A stretch of DNA of 64,000 nt from contig CAVUUV010000002.1 of assembly GCA_963744905.1 (NCBI GenBank), positions 248,001-312,000 on the forward strand. Reading direction: 5' to 3'. Origin of the DNA: DATFFO01 sp963744905. GTDB lineage: Bacteria > Actinomycetota > Acidimicrobiia > Spongiisociales > ZC4RG35. Below are positions 35,124-43,497 of this stretch, piece after piece (position 1 is the first letter of the stretch; the number at the start of each line of letters is the position of its first letter). The position numbers and the translations under genes were made by a program. Under the pieces are notes generated by a model. The model was not told where the DNA came from and searched no databases. It saw only the letters and a program-made list of their open reading frames with translations.

Positions 35124-35638
35124 GCCTCGTCCTTCACGGTCCAGATGATCCAGGATCCTCCGCTTCGTTCGAGGACGAGGATCCAGGAGTAGCTGCGGGG
35201 CCGCTCGCCCACCCTGGCGAAGGTCACCCGGCCTCTCACCGACCCCGTCGAGCCCTTCACTTCCACATCCGGACTCTGGATATCGACCGAATAGGGGGAT
35301 CCGGCCGCCGGGGGGCGACCGGCTTCCTCGACGAAGCGAGCGAACTGGGGACCATCCGGGTCGAACCACTGAACCATTTCACGGAGATCGCCCGTGACGG
35401 CAAACCGACCCCAGGCACGCAGACCGTGGCGAACCACATCGAGAGGTCCGGGCGGATCGGCTGTCGCCGTGGCGATCGAAGGCGGTTGGGGAACCGGCGA
35501 TGAAGTGGTCGACGAACCAACGGCAACCGACTGAGAGCGTGGTCGCCAGGTGCGGTCCGGGCCAAACCTCCAGGCACCCACGGCTATCACCATCAGAGCG
35601 ACGATCATGCCTCCGCCCAGGACCCTGGCCGGCCTCAT
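35108..35638 (-). CDS. Membrane-anchored NTF2-like protein at the end of the tad operon
   Basis: From the ATG at 35638 the protein is 176 residues: a helix at 8-24 (VLGGGMIVALMVIAVGAW), a Ser/Thr/Pro linker, then a domain with GLRAWGRFAVTGDLREMVQWFDPDGPQF and RSYSWILVLERSGGSWIIWTV, which looks like an NTF2/SnoaL fold. The start shares one base with the upstream stop (TGATG), placing it in the operon. Its role in pilus assembly is inferred from position only. The frame extends to 35878 but that part overlaps tadE. Confidence 0.65.
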   Translation of the reverse strand: MRPARVLGGGMIVALMVIAVGAWRFGPDRTWRPRSQSVAVGSSTTSSPVPQPPSIATATADPPGPLDVVRHGLRAWGRFAVTGDLREMVQWFDPDGPQFARFVEEAGRPPAAGSPYSVDIQSPDVEVKGSTGSVRGRVTFARVGERPRSYSWILVLERSGGSWIIWTVKDEAQATS

Positions 35639-36051
35639 CAGGGTGAGAGCTGCGGACCGGCGGTGGCGGTGGCCGACACGTCGATGCCCCCCGGTGCGAC
35701 CAGCTTCAGCAGAGTCAATTCCACCCGAGCGGTCCCGGTGACTGTGGCAGACGACCCGTCGTCGGCCGTGAGCACCAGGATCCGAATCGAGTCGGCTTCG
35801 TCCTGAGCGGAGACGGCCCGCGCCACCCGCTCTTCGACCTGTCCCGGGTCCAGGGCCAGGCTTCCGGCGGAGCGCCACAGACCCTCATCGATGCCCGAAC
35901 CGGCCGCAACCGCGGCCGAGTCGACCACGGCCGCCACCAGACGATGCACGGCCAGGGCACGCCACAGGTCCACGGCAATGCCTCCCACCACCAGCACGAC
36001 CAGCATCATGCCCATCATCCACAGGGTGATCGAGCCGCGCTCCTCGCTCAC
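35638..36051 (-). CDS. TadE/TadG-like pseudopilin-type protein
   Basis: The 137-residue protein from the GTG at 36051 starts SEERGSITLWMMGMMLVVLVVGG, the ERG-x-x-x-(E/W) plus hydrophobic helix layout of Tad pilus-associated proteins. The rest is a short extracytoplasmic domain with a VDSAAVAAGSGID region as in TadG-type proteins. It overlaps the upstream gene as GTGA. Such proteins are processed minor pilins or assembly factors. The usual glutamate at +5 is replaced, which suggests a TadG-like rather than TadE-like role. Confidence 0.75.
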   Translation of the reverse strand: MSEERGSITLWMMGMMLVVLVVGGIAVDLWRALAVHRLVAAVVDSAAVAAGSGIDEGLWRSAGSLALDPGQVEERVARAVSAQDEADSIRILVLTADDGSSATVTGTARVELTLLKLVAPGGIDVSATATAGPQLSP

Positions 36052-36482
36052 GGGAGGCTCCGGTAGGCGTCGACGGGCTCTGAGTGCGAAGCCACGACGG
36101 TGAGTCCCCCGACGGGCCCCCACGGGGTCGAGATCAGGGGCACGACGACGCTCACGGTTGCGTTCACCATCGCCCCCCGGACCAGCACGCAGTAACCCTG
36201 GCCGGCTCCGGCGGGGAGCCAGGGCCCACCACACATGGCCACCCGGACCGAGCCGGGATCGACTCCTCTCCCGACCGCCATGTCCGCCACGAGAGCGGAG
36301 CCCGCCGCGGCAGGATCAGCCTGGGTGAGGACCGCGGTCCTGGCAGCCTCGGCGGCTGCGGCACGAGCAAAAGCGCGCCCTTCCAGCCAGGGGCCGAACG
36401 ACACGACTACCACCAGGGCAGGAATCACCAGCAGGCCTGCGCCGAGCGCCAGCTCCAGGGAAGCCGCTCCCCGCTCCCTCAC
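36048..36482 (-). CDS. tadE: TadE-family minor pilin-like protein
   Basis: From the GTG at 36482: RERGAASLELALGAGLLVIPAL, with the E(R)GAAxLE motif where prepilin peptidase would cut after glycine and the glutamate is at +5. The 144-residue protein has one N-terminal helix and a soluble tail with a cysteine pair (MCGGPW...GYCVLV). The start and stop overlap the neighbours as GTGA. TadE proteins are pseudopilins required for Flp pilus assembly. Confidence 0.8.
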   Translation of the reverse strand: MRERGAASLELALGAGLLVIPALVVVVSFGPWLEGRAFARAAAAEAARTAVLTQADPAAAGSALVADMAVGRGVDPGSVRVAMCGGPWLPAGAGQGYCVLVRGAMVNATVSVVVPLISTPWGPVGGLTVVASHSEPVDAYRSLP

Positions 36483-36886
36483 GGATTGCGCTCCCTGGTG
36501 GCGGAGACTTCGAGGTGGAAGGCGAGGCCGGGACCCGGAAGCCACGAAGGGACCGACCCGGAGGCACTAGCCCGCACTGATTCGGAGTCCGCGACGCAGG
36601 TGGCGGTCAGAGTGTCGCCCACTGCTCCTCCGAGAACCTCTCCCAGCGAATCCGACAGAACCGCCAGGCATTCGGTTTCGCCGCCGCCCACCACGGCCGC
36701 GGCCCGGGCTGCCCGCTCCAATCCGGCGGTGACGGCTCCCCGCGTGTACTGGTAGGCCACCAGTTGGACCAGCCCCACCACGAAGACCATGGCCAGGGCG
36801 GCGGCCACGACGAACTCGAGAGAAGCGAACCCGGCGTCGTCCGAGGGTCGGTGGATCAGGCGCCCAGAAGCTGGCCGCGGATCCAA
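36479..36886 (-). CDS. tadE: TadE-family minor pilin-like protein
   Basis: The 135-residue frame contains DDAGFASLEFVVAAALAMVFVVGLVQL, the GxxxxE pseudopilin motif followed by a helix, then a soluble tail with two cysteines (ETECLAV, ATCVAD). The ATG at 36886 overlaps the flp gene by 31 bases. An in-frame CTG at 36859 overlaps the flp stop as CTGA, the same spacing as every other junction in this operon, and could be the real start. Confidence 0.75.
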   Translation of the reverse strand: MDPRPASGRLIHRPSDDAGFASLEFVVAAALAMVFVVGLVQLVAYQYTRGAVTAGLERAARAAAVVGGGETECLAVLSDSLGEVLGGAVGDTLTATCVADSESVRASASGSVPSWLPGPGLAFHLEVSATRERNP

Positions 36887-37047
36887 TTGACCACGTCGAT
36901 GCCAAGGGCCTGCAATGCGGCCCAGATAACGACCAGTGCCCCAATGGCCAGGGCGGCGTTCCCCATCAATTCGGCCGTGTTGAGGCCGCGCTCGTCCTGA
37001 TCGAGGGTGGCGATGAATCCCATCACTAGGCCCATCAGGTTGTGCAT
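36856..37047 (-). CDS. flp: Flp-type IVb major pilin
   Basis: A 63-residue prepilin. A leader of about 20 residues ends in DERG; cleavage after G gives LNTAELMGNAALAIGALVVIWAAL with glutamate at +5, as expected for prepilin peptidase substrates. One hydrophobic helix follows. AAAGGAG lies six bases before the ATG, a stronger ribosome site than elsewhere in the operon, fitting a major subunit made in excess. No prepilin peptidase gene (tadV) is in the window. Confidence 0.88.
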   Translation of the reverse strand: MHNLMGLVMGFIATLDQDERGLNTAELMGNAALAIGALVVIWAALQALGIDVVNWIRGQLLGA

Positions 37048-37060
37048 GCCGTTCTCCTTT

Positions 37061-37978
37061 CTATCTCCAGCCGGTCAGCAGATATGGCAGCGGAGCTGCC
37101 ACGAACAACAGAAGAGTGGGAGCGAGAAGGGCGATCGTGGGAACGAGCATCGCCGCCCTGCGTCTCGTGGCGGCCCTCTTCATCGCCTCGCGTCGCGTCT
37201 CGCGGGCATCCTCCGCCAGGGCGAGGAGGCCCTCGGCGAGGTCAACGCCTCGTTCGTCGGCGACCGCCAGCAAGCGGTAGGTTCTGGCGCACGCAGGCTC
37301 CGGGCTCATATCCGCCACATGCTTGAACGCCTCCCCCACGCTCATACCTGCCTTGTGGAGACGGAGCGCTTCTCCCAGTTCCCGCACCACTTCGCCCCGT
37401 CCTCGCCTGACCACATCAGCGACGGCCTGGATCACTCCCCCTCCCGCACGGACCTGTAGGGCCAGCACCTGGTCCACGGTGTAGATCTCGATCCGCATCA
37501 GCGTCACACGCCGTTCGATCGCTCGCTCCACGGCTCCGCGAGTGCGCCCGTATCCGGCCACGCACCCCATCACGACCAGGGCGACCAGTCCCCGAGTCGA
37601 CAGGCCAAGGACTGCTCCCAAGCCAGCAGCGGTACCCATGGACACTGCCAGGGTGCGCAGTTGTCGGACGCGATAGGCGGTGATCCGACCTTCGTCACCG
37701 AGTTCTGGAAACAGCCCGCCTTGTCGCAGGCGAAGTGCCAGAGTCGACTCGGCTGAGGGATCGATCCTCCGGGCGACGGCACCTGCCACCCCGGCCAGCA
37801 TCGGTCCGAAGACTCGAACCGGAACCGGCTGCGCCGGCCTCCCGACGGCGGGGCCGGCCGGGAATAGATACGGTCTGACCCGCCTCCCCAGACGGGGCGT
37901 CGGTGGAATGAGCAACCACATCATCCCCGCTACCGCCACCCCCGACAGCAGGGCCACTGCCATTTGGAGCGGGCTCAT
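37061..37978 (-). CDS. tadC: TadC, T2SSF-family inner-membrane platform protein
   Basis: The 305-residue protein has four predicted helices: one at the N-terminus, a pair near 108-140 (LAVSMGTAAGLGAVLGLSTRG...), and one at the C-terminus (MLVPTIALLAPTLLLFVAAP). The T2SSF cytoplasmic domain has VLALQVRAGGGVIQAVADVV and HKAGMSVGEAFKHVADMSPEP. It forms the membrane platform with TadB on which the pilus is built. The ATG at 37978 overlaps the tadB stop. It is followed by flp after 13 bases. Confidence 0.88.
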   Translation of the reverse strand: MSPLQMAVALLSGVAVAGMMWLLIPPTPRLGRRVRPYLFPAGPAVGRPAQPVPVRVFGPMLAGVAGAVARRIDPSAESTLALRLRQGGLFPELGDEGRITAYRVRQLRTLAVSMGTAAGLGAVLGLSTRGLVALVVMGCVAGYGRTRGAVERAIERRVTLMRIEIYTVDQVLALQVRAGGGVIQAVADVVRRGRGEVVRELGEALRLHKAGMSVGEAFKHVADMSPEPACARTYRLLAVADERGVDLAEGLLALAEDARETRREAMKRAATRRRAAMLVPTIALLAPTLLLFVAAPLPYLLTGWR

Positions 37979-38838
37979 GATGGCCCTCCGAGAATGCGGG
38001 GCTCGTCTGGTTGCTTGCCCAGGCGGCTGACGATCAGCGAACCGCTCAAGGACAGGATCCCACCAAGGACTATCACCGCCAGGCCCAGGCGAGTGCCGTA
38101 GAAGTCGCGAAACGGACCCGGACGGGCGGTCATGGCGATGAGCACCAGCCAGGGAAGGACGAACACCGCCCGGGCATTGATCTTGTGCTCCAGGGCGGCG
38201 CTGTCGATCTCCTCTGATACCCAGACGTCACGTGCGGTTGCCTCGGCGAGATCACGGAGGATCTCAGGAACGATCCCACCACCGCGCCGGTGGGCGACGA
38301 TCAGCACCTCGATGACACGATCGGTGGTCGGGTCGGCCATTTCGTCACGGATGGCCTCCAGGGCGGGCACCACTCCGAGACTCCTCGAGCGAAAAGCGAA
38401 ACTGGCGAAAGCCTGCCGCAGGGGACCCGGGCCGGATTCAGCCAGATCCTCGATCGCTCGGGGGAGCGAACGGCCCGCCGATATCGAAGCCACCAGGTCC
38501 CTCAGCCCGTCGGGCCAGGCCTGGCGAACCGCGGCCAGGCGCTTGCGCCTCTGGGCCCCGAAATAGAGGCGCGGAAGCATCCCGACCAGTACCGCCGGGA
38601 CTATCGCCACCACCCAGGCCCGGGTGAGCAGAGAAACCAGCAGAAAGGTGAGGAACCCGGCCCCCAATGCCGACGCCCAAAACTGGAGGGGAGTTGCCGG
38701 CACGCCCGCCTGAGTCAGCCAGGCACCACCGGGTTCAGATCTGTGAGCCGCCCTGGTGGAGCGACGGATCAGTCCGAGAAGGGAGGCAACGATTCCCCCG
38801 GCGGCGATGGCGGAGAGGAAGGGGACCAACAGCCTCAT
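37975..38838 (-). CDS. tadB: TadB, T2SSF-family inner-membrane platform protein
   Basis: From the ATG at 38838 (MRLLVPFLSAIAAGG) the protein is 287 residues. An N-terminal helix and a helix pair near 55-95 precede the T2SSF domain, with WPDGLRDLVASISAGRSLPRAIEDLAESG and VVALEHKINARAVF-type segments, and a C-terminal helix follows (LAVIVLGGILSLSGSLIV). It pairs with TadC. The frame is open to 38943 within tadA but the ATGA overlap fixes the start. Confidence 0.88.
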   Translation of the reverse strand: MRLLVPFLSAIAAGGIVASLLGLIRRSTRAAHRSEPGGAWLTQAGVPATPLQFWASALGAGFLTFLLVSLLTRAWVVAIVPAVLVGMLPRLYFGAQRRKRLAAVRQAWPDGLRDLVASISAGRSLPRAIEDLAESGPGPLRQAFASFAFRSRSLGVVPALEAIRDEMADPTTDRVIEVLIVAHRRGGGIVPEILRDLAEATARDVWVSEEIDSAALEHKINARAVFVLPWLVLIAMTARPGPFRDFYGTRLGLAVIVLGGILSLSGSLIVSRLGKQPDEPRILGGPS

Positions 38839-40103
38839 GCCACACCCTCGCTGTGCTGGACCAACCCGCGTAGACCTCCAACGCCCGGAGAGGCGCGCTC
38901 GATCCGATCGACGAGATGTTGGGGTGGAAGGGCCCCGGTCCACTCCAGAGGCGCCCCGATGTGGTCCCGGCGGAAAATCGGCTGGGTGGTGAAGTCGTCG
39001 CGCAACGACGGGACCACGGCAAGTATCTCCATCACCCGTCGCCGGACCGGACCGCCGGAGGCCGCATCCCGATCGAGATGGACTACGAAGTCGAGAGCGG
39101 AGGCGAAGACCTTTCTGACTACCCGCTCGGTGACATTTTCACCCGCCATCAGGGCGGCATTGACCAGGGCATCCAGGGCGTCCGATGCCGAGTTGGCGTG
39201 AACCGTGCAGGCGAAACCACACCCGGCGTTGACGGCTCGAGTCAGTTCGAAAGACTCGGCTCCTCGCACCTCACCCACCACGATCCGATCCGGCCTCATC
39301 GCCAGGACAAGCTTGACCAGGTCCCTGAGGCTGATCTCGCCTCCACCATCCAGTCCCGGTGGACGGGCTTCATAGAAGGACCCATGAACCAGGGGGACGT
39401 GGAGTTCCCGCACCTCCTCACAGCAGCGCACACAGTGCCCGGCCGGGACTGCGCCGATCAGGGCAGAGAGAAGGGAGGTCTTGCCGGCGCCCGGCGGGCC
39501 CGAGACGACAATCGAAGTGGTTGTTTGCATGCAGGCCCAGAGAAAGCGGGCCGCCCCCGACGACAGAGCCTCCCGTTCCACCATGGTGTCGAGGGATTCC
39601 CGGCGCAGGGCATAGCGACGAATCGTGGCTGAGAGCCGATCCGCCACGGGAGGGATCACCGCCGTGAGACGGGCGGAGTCGTCCAGGACCCGGGCCTGGA
39701 CCATTGGTGCGGAGGCGTCGAGCCGGCGATCGGAATCGGCCAGGAGCCGGTCGAGAACCTGACGATTCTCGCGCTCCGAGGTGGGCTGATCCAGAGCTCT
39801 CAGATTGCCGGCCGCGTCGAGATAGCTGACCCGGCTTCCTTCTATGAACACCTCCTCCAGGTCGGGGCGTTCGAGAAGCTCGGTGAGGGGACCAAAGGCG
39901 GAGACCGAGCGCATGATCCGTTCGGCCATGCCCGAAGGGTCGGCCAGAGCCCGCCCCTGGCCGAGATGGGCACCGCGCTGGTACTCCTCCACAGCTCCGT
40001 CGACCAGAGTCCTGGCCGCCTGACGATCGGTGGCCACGTCGATCCCCCGCTGCTCGACCAGGCTCACCACCCTCCGGCGGATGGTCTCGTAGGCGTCACT
40101 CAT
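38835..40103 (-). CDS. tadA: TadA/CpaF, pilus assembly ATPase
   Basis: A 422-residue secretion ATPase that powers Flp pilus assembly. The N-terminal all-helical domain is followed by PDLEEVFIEGSRVSYLDAAG. Walker A is VSGPPGAGKTSLLSALIG, the Asp box PLVHGSFYEARP, Walker B LVLAMRPDRIVVGEVRGAE, and the His box GFACTVHANSASDAL. All key residues are present. The ATG at 40103 overlaps the cpaE-like stop (ATGA). Confidence 0.92.
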   Translation of the reverse strand: MSDAYETIRRRVVSLVEQRGIDVATDRQAARTLVDGAVEEYQRGAHLGQGRALADPSGMAERIMRSVSAFGPLTELLERPDLEEVFIEGSRVSYLDAAGNLRALDQPTSERENRQVLDRLLADSDRRLDASAPMVQARVLDDSARLTAVIPPVADRLSATIRRYALRRESLDTMVEREALSSGAARFLWACMQTTTSIVVSGPPGAGKTSLLSALIGAVPAGHCVRCCEEVRELHVPLVHGSFYEARPPGLDGGGEISLRDLVKLVLAMRPDRIVVGEVRGAESFELTRAVNAGCGFACTVHANSASDALDALVNAALMAGENVTERVVRKVFASALDFVVHLDRDAASGGPVRRRVMEILAVVPSLRDDFTTQPIFRRDHIGAPLEWTGALPPQHLVDRIERASPGVGGLRGLVQHSEGVA

Positions 40104-41224
40104 CGAGCCAGGTCCCGCGCCACGCGTCTGAGGGCTTTTCGAAAAGGCCCCCGCTCAACTCGGGTACCGGCCCAGGCCGCCTCGGCAACCCTCTGATCGT
40201 CCGGAACGAAATCAATACGCACACCGGGGAATAGGCGGGTCAATTCCGACACCACTTCAGCTCTGCGGAATCCGGACCGGCTCATGCGATTGACGAGGAT
40301 GTGCAAGGGCGCGGAACCGTTGAGAACGGCGGCCTCTTCGATCCAGCGCGCCAGACGGGTAACCCCAACGGGAGTCGGAAGCCCGACGGCCACGATCAGG
40401 TCGGCTGATGCCAGCAGTCGTCGACCTAGCTCGAATCGTCCGGGGCCGAACTGCACTCCTTCGAGACCGGAGCCGATGTTGACAACCACCTGGGCGAACA
40501 CCGAGGCGATCTCGTCGATCACCGCTTCGACCTCACCCGCATGGAGTTGTGCCCAGTCCTCACCCGCTGCCAGGCCTGCCAGTAGAGCCAGGTCGCCGGT
40601 GTCCGTCAGGGCTTGTCTGACATCGCCCGATCGATGGTGAACCAGGTCGATGGCGGTCCGCAGGTTGGGATGCAGGCTCACCCCGCGACGTTGGGCCAGG
40701 GATGGCACCAGGTCGTCCCCGTCTACCAGGGCCGCTCCCAGAAGCGTGGCGAGTTCCAGGGCGATCTCACTCGCTCCACACCCTCCCATCGGGGCGCCGA
40801 CCACAACAACCTCGCCTCGCCGGGAAGGCAGCGCCGTCGAACGCGGCCCGACGGCGGCGGGAACCAGCCGGCGGGCTGCCCTTATCACCTCGATGAACTC
40901 GTCGGGGGAGGCATCTGCCTCGACGACGTCATCGACACCGCAGTCGAGCAGTCGTCGCTTGGCGTCGGTGCCATCGGCGCCGTCGAATACCCCCACTATC
41001 AGGCGACCCCGGAGCCGAACCTGTTCAACCAGACGCGGTGTCAGGAAGGAGCAGACATCATCGATCAACAGAACGTCATATGTCTCCGCGCTTGCCTGTT
41101 CGGAGCTCATCACCACGGCCCGAACCCGGGCACCGCCGTGATCGGTCAAGAACCGGTGCAGTCGGCCCGACCAGGCGCGTGCAGACGCAGCCAACGCCAA
41201 CTCGATGTCAGTCACCGTCAGCAC
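40100..41224 (-). CDS. cpaE: CpaE/TadZ-like MinD-family pilus localisation protein
   Basis: The 374-residue protein has an N-terminal receiver-like domain (VLLIDDVCSFLTPRLVEQ ... LLDCGVDDVVEAD) and a MinD/ParA-like domain beginning EVVVVGAPMGGCGASEIALELA. The deviant Walker A lacks both lysines (KGGxGKS becomes MGGCGAS), and the Walker B region is IDEIASVFAQVVVNIGSG. Degenerate P-loops are known in TadZ/CpaE. It probably marks the assembly site of the Tad machine. The start is a GTG at 41224 or 41215; both overlap cpaB. Confidence 0.82.
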   Translation of the reverse strand: MLTVTDIELALAASARAWSGRLHRFLTDHGGARVRAVVMSSEQASAETYDVLLIDDVCSFLTPRLVEQVRLRGRLIVGVFDGADGTDAKRRLLDCGVDDVVEADASPDEFIEVIRAARRLVPAAVGPRSTALPSRRGEVVVVGAPMGGCGASEIALELATLLGAALVDGDDLVPSLAQRRGVSLHPNLRTAIDLVHHRSGDVRQALTDTGDLALLAGLAAGEDWAQLHAGEVEAVIDEIASVFAQVVVNIGSGLEGVQFGPGRFELGRRLLASADLIVAVGLPTPVGVTRLARWIEEAAVLNGSAPLHILVNRMSRSGFRRAEVVSELTRLFPGVRIDFVPDDQRVAEAAWAGTRVERGPFRKALRRVARDLAR

Positions 41225-41876
41225 CAGTGGTCACGATCACGTCGACCGAGCCATCGTCTATGGCTTCTGCGACCGCCAGCGCCGCCCCGGCATCCACGCC
41301 GATGACAATGTGATCGTGGGTGGTTCCGGTCAGGGCTCCGGTCTCGACGGAGGACACCGATATGACGGGAGCGGCCCGGACCACATAACTGGCTATGCCG
41401 TCCTGGCCGACATCGACCAGATCGACCCGGTCGCCTACCCGGATCGAACCACCGGCGGCATGGGCCGCCGTCACCGGTATGGCCATGGCCCGCAGGCCAT
41501 CGGGAGCAGGCTCGGAGAGCAGGTCCTGGCTGCCGATCAGCTCGCCGGCCTCGAGCCGTCTGCGAGCAACCCGACCATCGAGGCCGTCGAACGAGGTGAG
41601 AAGCCCGGCCATCACGGAGGCGTCACCTCGGACTCGAGCAGTCTCGAGGTCCCCCACGCCCACCGTCTGTCCGGCCTCTATTGCATGCGCGGCCACAACT
41701 ACGGCCGTCGTGTCGTCGTTGGATCGCAGCAATGCGACGTTGGCCACGAAAGCGAGGAGAGCAGCCAGGGCCACGGCGACATGACCCAGACTCAGCCTGG
41801 GCAGTCGCCGGGCCCTGAACGGCGCCGGCTGCTCCGGCTCCCCCTCATTCCACCCCACGGTCATGATCACTCCCAT
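41208..41876 (-). CDS. cpaB: CpaB/RcpC-like SAF-domain pilus assembly protein
   Basis: The 222-residue protein has one membrane helix near residues 31-49 (HVAVALAALLAFVANVALL) and then an SAF domain: VVVAAHAIEAGQTVGVGDLETARV and RRRLEAGELIGSQDL. A second half has IRVGDRVDLVDVGQDG. CpaB proteins act in the cell envelope and in Gram-negatives gate the secretin; their partner in actinobacteria is unclear. It is the first gene of the tad operon, with the promoter expected between 41876 and the divergent gene at 41936. Confidence 0.82.
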   Translation of the reverse strand: MGVIMTVGWNEGEPEQPAPFRARRLPRLSLGHVAVALAALLAFVANVALLRSNDDTTAVVVAAHAIEAGQTVGVGDLETARVRGDASVMAGLLTSFDGLDGRVARRRLEAGELIGSQDLLSEPAPDGLRAMAIPVTAAHAAGGSIRVGDRVDLVDVGQDGIASYVVRAAPVISVSSVETGALTGTTHDHIVIGVDAGAALAVAEAIDDGSVDVIVTTGADGD

Positions 41877-41935
41877 CCCGGGATGACGACGAACCTACGC
41901 TGGGGTTGTGCCGAGTGTCCGGGAACGCGAAATCC

Positions 41936-42461
41936 ATGGGTGAGTTCGATGAGTTGGCCAGAGAGTTGCGTCACCGGGTGGGTGGCGAGATCCGGGCCGA
42001 GGCAGCCGAAGACGAGACCCTGACGGAGCTGGCTCGCCGCCGGCACCTCGATCTGGCCGATGCCGCCCGGGAGGCCATGCACCGGGGAGACCGGATCACG
42101 ATTCAGGCTGGGGGAATCACCCTCGGCGATACCGTCCGCCACGTAGGTGGCGACTACCTGACCGTCGAGGCAGCCCGACCTCGTGGCCGACGTTCTGCTG
42201 GCCAGAGCGACACTCCTCGTCGAGCCCCGCCAACACGGAGGAAGGTCCGGAAAGCCGCCCGCGTGGACGTTTCGGGCGCGTCTCGCCGAACACGAGCAAA
42301 GCCAAAGGCCCGTCGAGGTGGTTCTCGACAACGGGGACAGGATCCGGGGCGTGGTCGAGGTCGTGGCAACCGACCACCTCGTCATCGCCGATGGGGAGAC
42401 CGGCTCTCGCCTCATCCCCATTTCCCTGGTTGTGGCCGTGCTCAGTCGGCCTGCGCTCTAG
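41936..42461 (+). pseudogene. Sm-like-fold small protein gene split by a one-base insertion
   Basis: Two plus-strand frames join into one protein. The first, from the ATG at 41936, gives a helical N-terminus and a barrel-like EAMHRGDRITIQAGGITLG ... GGDYLTVEA. The second, readable from about 42170, gives PDLVADVLLARATLLVEP and a second barrel VEVVLDNGDRIRGVVEVVA ... RLIPISLVVAV. Actinobacterial proteins with two such Sm-like halves in one chain are common (from memory). The join needs one base fewer near 42165-42172 (GAGGCAGCCCGAC). It could be a real mutation or a consensus error. It is convergent with, and overlaps by 20 bases, the HTH gene. Confidence 0.6.
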
Positions 42462-42681
42462 AGACCTCTTCAGCGGCTTCCTCGCCCTCCGGGACCACCG
42501 GATGAGCGCGGATGAACTCGAAGACCTCGTCCCGGAAGAACTTGAAAGTCCTGCCTCCGGGCAGCTTGTAGGCGGGGAGGCGACCCTCCCGGGCATATCT
42601 CCGGACCATCTGCACGTTCATACCCAGCAAGTCCGCAACTTGGGCCGCATCCAGAATGGGAGGGAGATCCTCATTCGCCAT
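42442..42681 (-). CDS. BldC-like/excisionase-family MerR-type HTH protein
   Basis: A 79-residue DNA-binding protein: ILDAAQVADLLGMNVQMVRRYAREGRLPAYKLPGGRTFKFFRDEVFEFIRAHP is a complete MerR-like winged helix-turn-helix without a dimerisation coil, as in BldC and 'excisionase family' proteins, followed by an acidic tail. BldC controls development in Streptomyces; the role here is unknown. It is divergent from bpa with a 308-base gap containing the CGTAATTACG palindrome. Confidence 0.85.
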   Translation of the reverse strand: MANEDLPPILDAAQVADLLGMNVQMVRRYAREGRLPAYKLPGGRTFKFFRDEVFEFIRAHPVVPEGEEAAEEVSRAQAD

Positions 42682-42989
42682 GTGTCGTCCTCCAATGACT
42701 TACATCGCCATCGTATGGGATCGGCACCGCTACGTGAAGGGACTTGTTGCCCTTGTCCGCCGGAAGAGCCGGTCCAGCGGCCCGAATCCGCCGATCCCGG
42801 CTGGTGGCTCAGGTCGGGACACGGGTCGGACCGGTTCCGCCAGTGCCGCATTCCACTGTACCCCGCCCCGTAATTACGCTGACGTTTCAACGGCCGGCTG
42901 CGCCGCTTGCGTCCTCGTCCTGCGCACCGTCGGCGCCTGCGACTCTCCGCCGAACATGCGACCAATTGCACGACTTAGGCTGGGAGAGA
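42682..42989. promoter_or_regulatory. Divergent intergenic region between HTH gene and bpa
   Basis: The 308 bases carry no convincing gene, although a frame in phase with bpa is open across much of it. The perfect palindrome CGTAATTACG lies at 42869-42878, about 110 bases before the bpa ATG. The same GTAATTAC core occurs in front of whiB, so a shared operator is possible. Confidence 0.4.
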
Positions 42990-43493
42990 ATGAATGACGA
43001 AGCCACCCAACAAGCCACTCAGCGGGAAGCCCTCAGGCCCGACGCGGTGGAGCCTGCCGAGGTCGAGGGCGAGGTCGAACAGGACGGAGCCGGCCCCGAG
43101 CGACTGACTCACCCCTCGAAGCTGATCAGGATCGCCACCATGACCCGGGCGATGCTCGACGAGGTCCGTCAGGCACCGATCGACGACAAGGGCCGGTCCC
43201 GCCTGGCCGAGGTGCACCGCCTTTCGGTCGACGAGCTGCGGGGAGTGCTCTCCGATGACCTCCTGGAGGAGTTCGACCAGGTCATGGTTCCCCTCCACAA
43301 GGAGGACGCGAGCGAGGGAGAGATCCGCATCGCCCAGGCCCAGTTGATCGGCTGGCTCGAAGGCCTATTCCACGGCATCCAGGCCTCGCTCTTCTCACAG
43401 CAACTGGCCGCCCAGAACCAGCTCGCCGAGATGCAACGTCGGGCGTTGCAGCGACCCCAGGGAGAGGACCAGGGCCCCGGGCTCTACCTGTAG
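42990..43493 (+). CDS. bpa: Bacterial proteasome activator (Bpa/PafE family)
   Basis: The 167-residue product has LTHPSKLIRIATMTRAMLDEVRQAP, RLAEVHRLSVDELRGVLSDDLLEEF and IRIAQAQLIGWLEGLFHGIQASLFSQQLAAQNQL, a close match to my memory of the actinobacterial ATP-independent activator of the 20S proteasome. It ends GPGLYL, matching the C-terminal G-x-Y-L tail that docks into the proteasome ring and opens its gate. It acts as a dodecameric ring for degrading unfolded or stress proteins such as HspR. The ATG at 42990 is chosen; the frame extends further upstream. Confidence 0.88.
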   Translation: MNDEATQQATQREALRPDAVEPAEVEGEVEQDGAGPERLTHPSKLIRIATMTRAMLDEVRQAPIDDKGRSRLAEVHRLSVDELRGVLSDDLLEEFDQVMVPLHKEDASEGEIRIAQAQLIGWLEGLFHGIQASLFSQQLAAQNQLAEMQRRALQRPQGEDQGPGLYL

Positions 43494-43497
43494 GCAG

